Source of the DNA: GCA-2687025 sp964473525
Lineage (GTDB): Bacteria > Poribacteria > WGA-4E > GCA-2687025
Direction of reading: 5' to 3'
DNA: 64,000 bases
Assembly: GCA_964473525.1 (NCBI GenBank)
Contig: CAYYPK010000018.1
Location: forward strand, 62,001-126,000
The position numbers were made by a program, and so were the translations under genes. Below, one piece after another: positions 35,928 through 43,471 of this stretch; the first letter of the stretch is position 1, and every line of letters starts with the position of its first letter. The notes beneath the pieces are model-generated. The model did not search any database, was not told the DNA's origin, and worked only from the letters and a program-made list of their open reading frames with translations.

Positions 35928-38900
35928 GGGCGGGGGACAAGCGCGTGTTCGTGCCTCCGACCCCATCCCAGCCTTCCCCTGCAAGGGGAAGGAGTCCGGC
36001 TACCGCGCGAGCTTGGGGTATCGTCGTTGCGCTTGCCGCCCTCGGGCTCCTCCTCCCTGCGGGCCCCACCTACGCCCAGGGCTTCGGCAAGAACAAGGTC
36101 AACTACACGCAGGACGACTGGCGGCTCATACGCTCCGAGCACTTCGACGTCTACTTCCCGGACGGTTCCGTCTGGTTGGCGGAGTTCACGGCGCGCACAT
36201 CCGAGGACGCGCTGACACAGATCGAGGACGCCTGGAACTACAAGCTGGATCGTAAGATCCCCATCATCGTCTACACGTCGCACAACACGTTCTCCGAGAC
36301 GAACGTCATCGGCGGCCGCATTGGGGAGACTACGGGAGGCTTCACGGAGTTCAATCGCAGCCGCGTGGTGATTCCGTATGAGGGATCCTACGCCCAGATG
36401 CGGCACGTGATCCACCACGAACTCGTCCACGCGCTGCAGTACAACCTGTTCACCAGCGGCAGCTTCAAGACGTTGGCGCTGTCGAGGCTTGTCTCGCTGC
36501 CCCTCTGGGTGGTCGAGGGGCTCGCGGAGTTCGAGTCGACCGGCTGGGATGTCGATGCCGACAACATCATGCGAGACGCTGTCATCTCCGACTACGCTCC
36601 CTCGCTCGACACGATGCGGTACGGCGTCTTCGCGTACAAGGGCGGTCAATCCGTCTACCGCTTCCTCGCGCAGACGTACGGCCGAGAGCGCATCGCCGAG
36701 TGGCTACGCTCCATCAAGACGACCGCCAGCGTTGAGAAGTCGTTCCGGTACGTCTTCGACGAGAGCATGGAGGAGATCGACAAGAAGTGGCACATGTGGC
36801 TGAAGAAGCAGTACTGGCCGGAGATCGCTGAGCGTCTCTCGCCGGCTGAATACGCGCGACCGATGACGGACCACCTCGAGGACGGCAGCTACCTGAACGT
36901 CGGAGGCCGCATCTCCCCAGACGCGTCGCAACTCGCTTACGTTAGCACGCAGCGCGGGTTCGCGGACATCTATCTGATGGACGTCGAGACGGGGGAGTCC
37001 GAGCGCATCATCGACGGTCAGCAGTCGCCCGACTTCGAGTCGCTGTTCCTCCTGCGCCCCGGGCTGGCGTGGTCGCCGACGGGATCGCACATCGCCATCG
37101 TCGCGAAGAAGCACGGCAAGAACGCGCTGTTCCTCTACGACATCATCGAGCGTGAGGTGGAGCGCGAATACGTGTTCGACCTCGACGCCATTTTCACGCC
37201 CACGTGGTCGCCCGACGGCGAGCGGATGGCGATGGTGGGGTTGATGGACGGGTGGTCGGACATCTACATCGTCGCGCTCGAGGACGGCGCCTTGACGCGA
37301 CTTACGCATGATCCGTACGACGAGCGCGACCCGGATTGGTCGCCAGCGGAGCCGCTTCTCGCGTTCTCGTCGGATCGACGCACCACGGAGCTGGAATACG
37401 ACGACTCCACGGCCTTCGACTACGGGCCGTACAACCTCTACACGGTCGATGTCGACACGCGCGCCGTCGCGCAACTGACCGATCACGACGCGCAGGACGA
37501 GTACGCCGCGTGGAGCCCAGACGGCAGCCAGATCCTGTTCGTGTCCGAGCGCTCTGGCGTCGGCAACATGTATCTGCTAGACGCCTCGGGAGGCGGTCCC
37601 ACGCCCGTGACAGACTCGCTAACGGGGGCGCAGCAGATCGACTGGTCGGCAGATGGCGCGAAGGTTGTGTTCTCAGCGTTCCAGGAGGGCGGCTACGACC
37701 TGTTCCTGATGGACGACCCCAGGATTCCGCCCGCTGGCGAGAAGGTCGCGCCGACGCTGACGGAACTCGCCCGCCGGATGTTCGGGCGCCGCGACGTAGC
37801 CGAGGCGACGTCTCCCGACACTGGAGCCACCGGAACGCAGACCGGCGACGAAGCGCCACCCGAGGATGCCGTCGCGGAGGGGCAGCCGCCCGGTGCGGAT
37901 ACCGCGACACCTGGCGCTGAGCCCGTGTCCACGGAAGGCGCCCCTGATCGACCATCGGATGCTTCTTCGGAAGCTTCTGACGCGACGACATCGCCGCGGT
38001 GGTCGTCGATCGTCGCATCCATTCCCGACCGCCTCTCGGCGCTGGAGGGGCGCCCACCGGAGGATCCAGAACAAGACACCACGTCAGGCGACCCGGACGA
38101 GGATGCTGACCGCGAACCAGACGACGGCGAGTCTGCATCCGACGCCAGACCCCGCAAGCGCAAGACGACCCGGCCCCGCGAGTACAAGCCCAAACTAACC
38201 GTCGAGTCGTTCGGCGTGCAGACACAGGTCAGCAGCTTCCTCGGGTTCAGCGGTCAAGCCTTCCTGAGCATGAGCGACCTGCTAGGGAACAAGCGCCTGG
38301 TTCTGATAACGGACCAGTCCATCTCGTCGGTGAAGAACCTGAACGCCATCGTTCAGTATGTGCAGCTCTACAATCGGCTGAATTACGGAGTCACCGCGTT
38401 TCACACACGCAACTTCTTCCTCGCGAACGAACGCGGCGTGGGCAATCAGGTGGTCCTCGTAGCGGATCGCAACGTGGGGTTCTCGGGGCTCGCGGAGTAC
38501 CCGTTCAGCCAGTTCTCGCGGCTGGAAATGAGCGCCGGCCTCCGGCGGATTGAGCGCGACCGCGTCGGCGTGCGCATATACGACTACTACCGGACAGGCC
38601 CGTTCGGCGAGACGGTGCGACAGGTGCGAGAGGATCCCATCGACCGCAAGTCCATCGTCCCGCTCGAAGTTGCGTACATCGAGGACACGGTGGGATACGG
38701 CGCCTTCGCCCCGGCGGACGGTCGGCGCCTGCGCGTGGGGCTCACGACGGCTCCCGGGCTCGGGGACGGGTTCCTGAGCTACTCGACGCTGCGAGGCGAT
38801 TACCGGCACTACGTACCCTTCGCGGATACGCAGAGCTTGGCGCTACGTCTATCGGGCGGGACGAGCGTCGGCCGCAACGCGCAGAAGTTCTTCCTGGGTG

Positions 38901-39352
38901 GCGTGCAGTCGGAGATCAGCCCGCGGATTTCGAGTGTCGTGGACGACGAGTTGCGCGCCGACGAGATCTTCTTTCCGTCTTTCGAGGGGCCGCTGCGCGG
39001 CGCGAACCTGTACGAATTTGTCGGAGATTCCTTCCTGCTCGCGAACCTCGAGTGGCGCTTCCGCCTCATCGAAAAGCTCGATATAGGATGGCCCGTGCCG
39101 ATGACCTTCCGACACATTGGCGGCGCGCTGTTCGCGGACATGGGGTCGGCGTTCCAGATAGCTGACGTGTCGGACCCCGAGATCGTTCCCAACCGGCTAG
39201 ACTCGCTGAACGACCTCGTCGGGGGCGTGGGGTTCGGCACGCGTGTACACCTCGGCATCTTCATCCTGCGTATGGACGCGGCGTGGCGCGTAGCGAACCA
39301 ACGGGTCGCCAGGCAGCCGCGCTACTACTGGTCCATCGGCGCCGGCTTCTGA
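35924..39352 (+). CDS. outer-membrane protein: MA-like metallopeptidase, TolB propeller and beta-barrel
   Basis: The product is 1142 residues from the GTG at 35924 that overlaps the ferredoxin stop (GTGA). The first 20 residues are encoded by a REP-like palindrome, and the signal peptide core follows (GIVVALAALGLLLPAGPTYAQ). Residues about 45-300 are a gluzincin-type peptidase domain with H165-E-L-V-H169 and Glu in GLAEFES. Residues 310-600 are TolB/WD40-like blades (ISPDASQLAYVSTQRG, WSPDGSQILFVSERSG). An acidic, low-complexity linker (about 610-745) leads to a C-terminal BamA-like barrel ending in RYYWSIGAGF with a terminal aromatic residue. It is inferred to sit in the outer membrane with exposed or periplasmic peptidase. 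Confidence 0.82.
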   Translation: MRAGDKRVFVPPTPSQPSPARGRSPATARAWGIVVALAALGLLLPAGPTYAQGFGKNKVNYTQDDWRLIRSEHFDVYFPDGSVWLAEFTARTSEDALTQIEDAWNYKLDRKIPIIVYTSHNTFSETNVIGGRIGETTGGFTEFNRSRVVIPYEGSYAQMRHVIHHELVHALQYNLFTSGSFKTLALSRLVSLPLWVVEGLAEFESTGWDVDADNIMRDAVISDYAPSLDTMRYGVFAYKGGQSVYRFLAQTYGRERIAEWLRSIKTTASVEKSFRYVFDESMEEIDKKWHMWLKKQYWPEIAERLSPAEYARPMTDHLEDGSYLNVGGRISPDASQLAYVSTQRGFADIYLMDVETGESERIIDGQQSPDFESLFLLRPGLAWSPTGSHIAIVAKKHGKNALFLYDIIEREVEREYVFDLDAIFTPTWSPDGERMAMVGLMDGWSDIYIVALEDGALTRLTHDPYDERDPDWSPAEPLLAFSSDRRTTELEYDDSTAFDYGPYNLYTVDVDTRAVAQLTDHDAQDEYAAWSPDGSQILFVSERSGVGNMYLLDASGGGPTPVTDSLTGAQQIDWSADGAKVVFSAFQEGGYDLFLMDDPRIPPAGEKVAPTLTELARRMFGRRDVAEATSPDTGATGTQTGDEAPPEDAVAEGQPPGADTATPGAEPVSTEGAPDRPSDASSEASDATTSPRWSSIVASIPDRLSALEGRPPEDPEQDTTSGDPDEDADREPDDGESASDARPRKRKTTRPREYKPKLTVESFGVQTQVSSFLGFSGQAFLSMSDLLGNKRLVLITDQSISSVKNLNAIVQYVQLYNRLNYGVTAFHTRNFFLANERGVGNQVVLVADRNVGFSGLAEYPFSQFSRLEMSAGLRRIERDRVGVRIYDYYRTGPFGETVRQVREDPIDRKSIVPLEVAYIEDTVGYGAFAPADGRRLRVGLTTAPGLGDGFLSYSTLRGDYRHYVPFADTQSLALRLSGGTSVGRNAQKFFLGGVQSEISPRISSVVDDELRADEIFFPSFEGPLRGANLYEFVGDSFLLANLEWRFRLIEKLDIGWPVPMTFRHIGGALFADMGSAFQIADVSDPEIVPNRLDSLNDLVGGVGFGTRVHLGIFILRMDAAWRVANQRVARQPRYYWSIGAGF
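35959..35992 (+). repeat. REP-like palindrome, third copy
   Basis: GACCCCATCCCAGC is followed by the hairpin CTTCCCCTGCAAGGGGAAG (within 35972-35992), the same unit and orientation as the copy at 7829-7862. It lies just after the start codon of the large outer-membrane protein and is read in the frame that gives PSPARG, as at the earlier copy. Confidence 0.75.
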
Positions 39353-39381
39353 GGCGCCCCGCGTTGACGACTGTGGGGTAG

Positions 39382-39621
39382 CTGCCTAATGCGGGCGTTC
39401 TGGCCGCGCCCGGCTACGGCGAGCCGCAGTCCGACTCCGCCGGACTCACATACGTCTCGGAGCAATACGCGGACCCCACTCGCCGCCTGCCGTGTCCGAC
39501 CATCGAAGCGGCGTGTGTAGGCAGCGTGTGGCTGGGGCAGAACGTCCTGCTCGGTTCTCGTGGCGATATGAACGACATCGCTGGCGCGGTGGGTAAGGTA
39601 CACACGGCGTTCCGCGCGGAT
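39382..39621 (+). pseudogene. remnant of DegT/DnrJ/EryC1/StrS-family aminotransferase (C-terminus)
   Basis: An open stretch without its own start translates to segments typical of the end of sugar aminotransferases of this family: AGVLAAPGYGEP, then LPCPTIEAACVGSVWLGQNV, then LLGSRGDMNDIAGAVGKVHTAF. Intact members read similarly, for example ...VWL.QNVLLG...DM.DIV.A..KV. The PLP-binding Lys region and all upstream sequence are missing, so only about 80 of about 400 residues survive. The rest of the 39353-39752 interval shows nothing else. Assignment is from memory of family motifs. Confidence 0.5.
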
Positions 39622-39752
39622 TCGACACCCGTGAGTAAGTACCCTGAGCCGGGCGGGGCTGATGCTGCCCTTCCCGGGGCTGGCGACTACCCAACGACAT
39701 CTCTGCGCCCGCAATGTCCCCTGGTGGCCCGCCGACCTGCCCTACACGTAGC

Positions 39753-40265
39753 TCAGAAGGAAGCGCGGTCTGGGCGCTCCCAGTCCTTCCACGTGTGGCC
39801 GTGGTCGGGTACGAAAGTAATGGCAACACCCTCACCACTGGCGACTGTCCGCACGAGCCACCCGCCCGGGGCAGGCATCCTCTCTGTTCCTCTGGCGATG
39901 TATTGCCACACGCCTTCCTGACCCAGCGCTACGTCTACACGCTTCTCCTCGCCGTCCTGCACGCCGATGTCCTCGCGGCGCGGGATGAACCCGCTCTTGT
40001 CGAAGACAAGCGTGTATCGGCCAGGCGGTAGCGCTTCGACGGCGAACATGCCAGCCTCGTCCGTGGTCGTGTACACGCTGTCATCAGGCCCCTCCACGAT
40101 GACATCCACCTTGGAGACGCCTCCGTCCCGCCGGTCAGCCATCACCACACGCCCGCTTATCCGCCCGGTGACGCGCTGACCACCATCCTGCGCCGCCCAC
40201 AGCGCGCTCACCAATACAGCTGCCACCGAGCCGAGAACAGCGATGGTAGTTCGTTTCCGTGTCAT
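39753..40265 (-). CDS. secreted carboxypeptidase-regulatory-like Ig domain protein
   Basis: The protein is 170 residues. A signal peptide (TTIAVLGSVAAVLVSALWAA) precedes a CarboxypepD_reg-like (transthyretin-fold) domain: GRISGRVVMADRRDGGVSKV, VYTTTDEAGMFAVEALPPGR and YTLVFDKSGFIPRREDI. Such domains occur on surface and TonB-linked proteins and help bind or scaffold. The last 45 residues are unassigned. It lies 18 bases downstream of the ECF sigma-factor gene on the same strand and may be its cotranscribed partner. Confidence 0.75.
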   Translation of the reverse strand: MTRKRTTIAVLGSVAAVLVSALWAAQDGGQRVTGRISGRVVMADRRDGGVSKVDVIVEGPDDSVYTTTDEAGMFAVEALPPGRYTLVFDKSGFIPRREDIGVQDGEEKRVDVALGQEGVWQYIARGTERMPAPGGWLVRTVASGEGVAITFVPDHGHTWKDWERPDRASF

Positions 40266-40283
40266 CGTGCCGCCTCCCTGAGT

Positions 40284-41288
40284 TTACAGTCCGCCGTCGA
40301 CACGCCACGCATCGTCCTCGTAGCAGAGCGCCACGCGCCACCGCTTCTCTCCGCCGTCTGGGAACCTGAGATGGTAAGGGACGAAGACGCGTGCAGCGTT
40401 CCCCGGGGATGCGCCGCTTACGCAGTAGGGTTCCCCGACATCTACGATCTCGACCGCCCGGGCGTAGTCGGTACGTTCCCATCTGACGCCGCCGTAGGGT
40501 ACAAGGGCCGACGCTGTGTCATAGTCGTTGGCGAGACATGCGTCGAAGAACCGGCGCACGAGAGCTTGTGCGGGCTTCCCGGGCAGAGCATCTGGAATCG
40601 GCTTCCGCCTTGCCGGGGCATGCTCGTGGACGGTTCTCTCGTGGTTCTCATGGCCGCGTTGGTACTTCGCCAGTAGGTGGGTGACAAAGTCCGTCACGGA
40701 CGCGCCTTGCTCGTGGGCGCGGCGATGCAGGAACTCCAGCAGCATCGCGTCCACGTCGAGCTGTAGCGATCTGACCATGTCGAGACACTCCTTGCGCAGG
40801 CCCGCCCGCGCGCGATGCAGACGGCCGCGGATCGTGCTGGCTGGCACACCCACTGACTCCGCGATCTCTTGATACGTGTATCCGCCAACGTAGTGCATCA
40901 GGACAGCCTCGGACTGCGGCCCGGGCAACGCGTCAATGGCGTCCCACAGCGCTGCGTTCGGGTGACCGCCGACAGTGATCGCTGACGCGGTCAGCCGTTC
41001 TGACAGCGCCCTCCGCCGCGCGGTACTTCGAAGCGCCTGCCGCGCCTTGTTCGCCGCAATCCCGACCAGCCAGGCGCCGACACGGTCTGGCTCGCGCAGT
41101 CCGGGCAACCCATTCCACGCGGCCAGCAGCGTCTCCTGTAGCACGTCCTGTGCGTCCGTCGCGTCGCCGACAATCGCCAGCGCCACGCGCCAGGCGGCCA
41201 GCCGGTGGCGCGCTACGAGCTCGGCGAACGCGTCCTCGGTTACAGAGGATCCGGTCACGGTCTGGCGCCCGTTCGTACGTGCGGCCAT
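40284..41288 (-). CDS. ECF RNA polymerase sigma factor with C-terminal extension
   Basis: The protein is 334 residues, starting at ATG 41288 with GGAAG upstream. Region 2 is AWRVALAIVGDATDAQDVLQETLLAAWNG and region 4 is LPGPQSEAVLMHYVGGYTYQEIAESVGVPASTIRGRLHRARAGL. A further 150 residues follow. They contain a helical stretch (MLLEFLHRRAHEQGASVTDF) and, from about 235, a probable SnoaL/NTF2-like fold (RRFFDACLANDYDTASALVPYGGV, VFVPYHLRFPDGGEKRWRVAL). Extensions of this kind regulate ECF41-like sigma factors in cis. There is no anti-sigma gene beside it. Confidence 0.85.
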   Translation of the reverse strand: MAARTNGRQTVTGSSVTEDAFAELVARHRLAAWRVALAIVGDATDAQDVLQETLLAAWNGLPGLREPDRVGAWLVGIAANKARQALRSTARRRALSERLTASAITVGGHPNAALWDAIDALPGPQSEAVLMHYVGGYTYQEIAESVGVPASTIRGRLHRARAGLRKECLDMVRSLQLDVDAMLLEFLHRRAHEQGASVTDFVTHLLAKYQRGHENHERTVHEHAPARRKPIPDALPGKPAQALVRRFFDACLANDYDTASALVPYGGVRWERTDYARAVEIVDVGEPYCVSGASPGNAARVFVPYHLRFPDGGEKRWRVALCYEDDAWRVDGGL

Positions 41289-41427
41289 CGGCTCTTCCAG
41301 TAAGGTCGCCTTGCATTGGGCACTGTGGTAGTTCCCGCTGCAACGCCGAAAGTCACGCGCGCGTGCACGTCTACGAAGGGGCCGACGGGGAGACGCGTCG
41401 TGGCGACGGCATCTCGCCCCGTGAAAG

Positions 41428-41660
41428 CTACTGCGCGTCCGCTATCCGACGCCGTTTCCGCCACAACGTCGTGCGGCTCACGCCGAGACGCTTTGCCGCC
41501 GCCTCCCGACTGCCGCCGGCTTCATCCAACGCGCGGCGGACGAGTTCCGCTTCGAGCGCCGCCAGCGGATCGCTCGCCGCCAGCGCCATCGCGACGATGT
41601 CGGCCGGTCGCGCCGTGAGTTCCGACGGTAGATGTTCCACCTCGATCGAACTGCCCGCGC
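41428..41660 (-). pseudogene. remnant of sigma-54 activator C-terminus (Fis-type HTH)
   Basis: The translation IEVEHLPSELTARPADIVAM, then DPLAALEAELVRRAL and KRLGVSRTTLWRKRRR, matches almost residue for residue the end of the Rieske-sigma-54 activator at 43472-45646. The DNA is also clearly similar over about 230 bases. Everything upstream (AAA+, sensor) is missing. An ATG at 41748 gives an open frame of 106 residues, but the added N-terminus has no homology. It is therefore a duplicated or deleted relic rather than a functional regulator, unless it acts as a small DNA-binding protein. Confidence 0.65.
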
Positions 41661-41679
41661 ACCCGTCCGAGAGCGATAC

Positions 41680-41855
41680 TGTGTGCGGATCCACCGAGGT
41701 ATGTAGCCAATGCCTAGTCCGATCAGCACCCACGTGGCGGAGATGCACACCCAGGCAGCGACGATCTCAACCATGAGTGCCCCTTCGATAGTCTTGTCAG
41801 CCGTGTCTCCCATAGCCCAAATGCCCATCCAGTAGTTCAGCTTTCCGACGAACAC
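41680..41855 (-). other. possible truncated small membrane protein
   Basis: A minus-strand frame shows a hydrophobic segment (EIVAAWVCISATWVLIGLGI) after an ATG at 41774 that has GAAGGGG five bases upstream, with a longer start at 41855. Beyond about 41690 the frame runs into the relic of the sigma-54 activator and loses sense. It may be a real one-helix protein truncated by the same rearrangement. No family recognised. Confidence 0.3.
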
Positions 41856-42035
41856 GTTCCTCCCTCTGTCAGTGAACGCCGCGCCGAGATCGTCCGGCGA
41901 GCGGAATCGGCTATCCTCTCCCGTTTCGCTCCGTGACTGCGACCAGACGAGGAAGAGCGTACTCCCTAGAGGGCCTCCCCGCGATCCGTCAGTTCACGAT
42001 CTCTGCCACCTCACCTGTCACATCCTCAATCGGAA

Positions 42036-42857
42036 TCAGGAAGATGCTCCTGATCCCACAGCTAGGCGCCCTGAGCAGCTGAATAGGCAGAAGACCTCAC
42101 GGTATCCTATAGTCGCCGCCGTCCGTAGCGATGCCGTGTTAACACGCCGGACCTGGTAGAAGGGCGTCTTGCCGTCCTCTAGCAGTTGCTTGCTAGCCTC
42201 AGATAGTACCGCTTTGGCGAACCCCTTCCGTATGTGGTCCTCCCTTGTGCGAATCATGCCGACCTCCCACAGGTCGTCGAGCAGCGTGCCAAACTGCACG
42301 AAGGACAGGATGCTTCCTTCTGCGAGGAGACCAAAGACCATCTGACTGTCTGCTCCGTCTTCCGCCCACTCCACAAAGCGGGACAGAGGCGGCTCGCCGC
42401 CAGGAGGCGGTGGGAACTGGTCTGTCAGTGAGCTGTCGGCCAGCCGCAACCGACGTACGTCACCTGCACCCCGGAATGGCACGAAGTCCTCGGTGGACAA
42501 CGTCAAGCTAACTATCTCAATCCGATCAGTCGGTTCGGAGACGCACGGCAGCAAGTGGTTGAGGAAGCCCATGCCGATAGTGTAGAGGTACTTCCTGCCC
42601 TGCTCGAGCGATCGCAGCAGCGCTGGTACCGCCTCGGGGTCCACCACTCGTAGGGCTGCACACGGCACGTCGCCCATCTCCTCGACGACCATAGCACCGA
42701 CGATCTGGTCCTGTGGTCGCTGCGCAACCCAGACATCTCGCGGGACAGGAGGCGAGTTCCTCTCGAGAGACTCAAGCAGGCACTGATTAGCGAACACGTC
42801 CCGACGCAAGTGCTTGATTGCGCCATCCCACGTCTCCACCTTTGTACACGTGATCAT
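42036..42857 (-). CDS. GNAT-family N-acetyltransferase
   Basis: The protein is 273 residues from ATG 42857, chosen for its strong AAGGAGAG site. The C-terminal part has the acetyl-CoA region VGMIRTREDHIRKGFAKAVL followed by YQVRRVNTASLRTAATIGYRE, the pattern of FR47/GNAT enzymes (Arg-rich pyrophosphate loop, then Asn-Ala-Ser-x-x-x-A helix). The N-terminal half (VWVAQRPQDQIVGAMVVEEM) would be a related, degenerate GNAT repeat. The acceptor is unknown. The region is less GC-rich than its neighbours, which may indicate acquisition. Confidence 0.72.
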   Translation of the reverse strand: MITCTKVETWDGAIKHLRRDVFANQCLLESLERNSPPVPRDVWVAQRPQDQIVGAMVVEEMGDVPCAALRVVDPEAVPALLRSLEQGRKYLYTIGMGFLNHLLPCVSEPTDRIEIVSLTLSTEDFVPFRGAGDVRRLRLADSSLTDQFPPPPGGEPPLSRFVEWAEDGADSQMVFGLLAEGSILSFVQFGTLLDDLWEVGMIRTREDHIRKGFAKAVLSEASKQLLEDGKTPFYQVRRVNTASLRTAATIGYREVFCLFSCSGRLAVGSGASS

Positions 42858-43471
42858 GCTCAGCTCTCCTTGTATCGCGGCCGGCCCAAGGACGGTCCGC
42901 TTCTCCCAGAAGGTGCGCGCGAGCAGCGAGGATCGTCTTCTCACAGGACACAACTGGCTCCCTACGTCGCAGGCGGGACGACACAATGGGATCGCGGCAG
43001 ACCGGTTCACCAGCCGTCCTCCATCCTATCGATGCGGGTCGGCGGGTGTTATTCCATCTGTTTGCCATCGCGATCGGAGCGCAGAGACATGTTCCTGTCC
43101 GATGGCGCCGGCGCTCGAACCGGGCCGCCCCTGTCGTCAACACGCGTGGGCGGCGGCGTCTTCTGCGCCCAAGGGCGCCAGGTCGCTCTCTCCTACCCTC
43201 TCGAAGCCAGTGGTCACTGGCGTCTGGCTGCCCAGCTCATGAACGAGGCACTATCCTAGAACGGTCTCGTTCAGGAAGGCGCCGCTCTCCGTCGCACTCC
43301 CCGCTCGGGCGGCCTGTCGCGAACCGCAACGGCTGCGCTTGCGGTCTACAGACGCTCGATCTCGCCGATATTTCCTCGGGCAGGGACATAGGCGCGATCG
43401 CGCGATTACGGACTGGAGCTGCCCGATCCCGCCTCCAGGACTGCCACGGCGTACCACCGGTCTCTCCCCCA
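42858..43471. other. intergenic region without recognisable gene
   Basis: About 610 bases lie between the acetyltransferase and the Rieske-sigma-54 activator, both on the minus strand. Several short open frames exist on both strands, but none has a ribosome site together with protein-like composition. A minus-strand TAGGAT near 43250-43255 could be a -10 box for the acetyltransferase transcript, but its -35 is poor. Confidence 0.4.
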
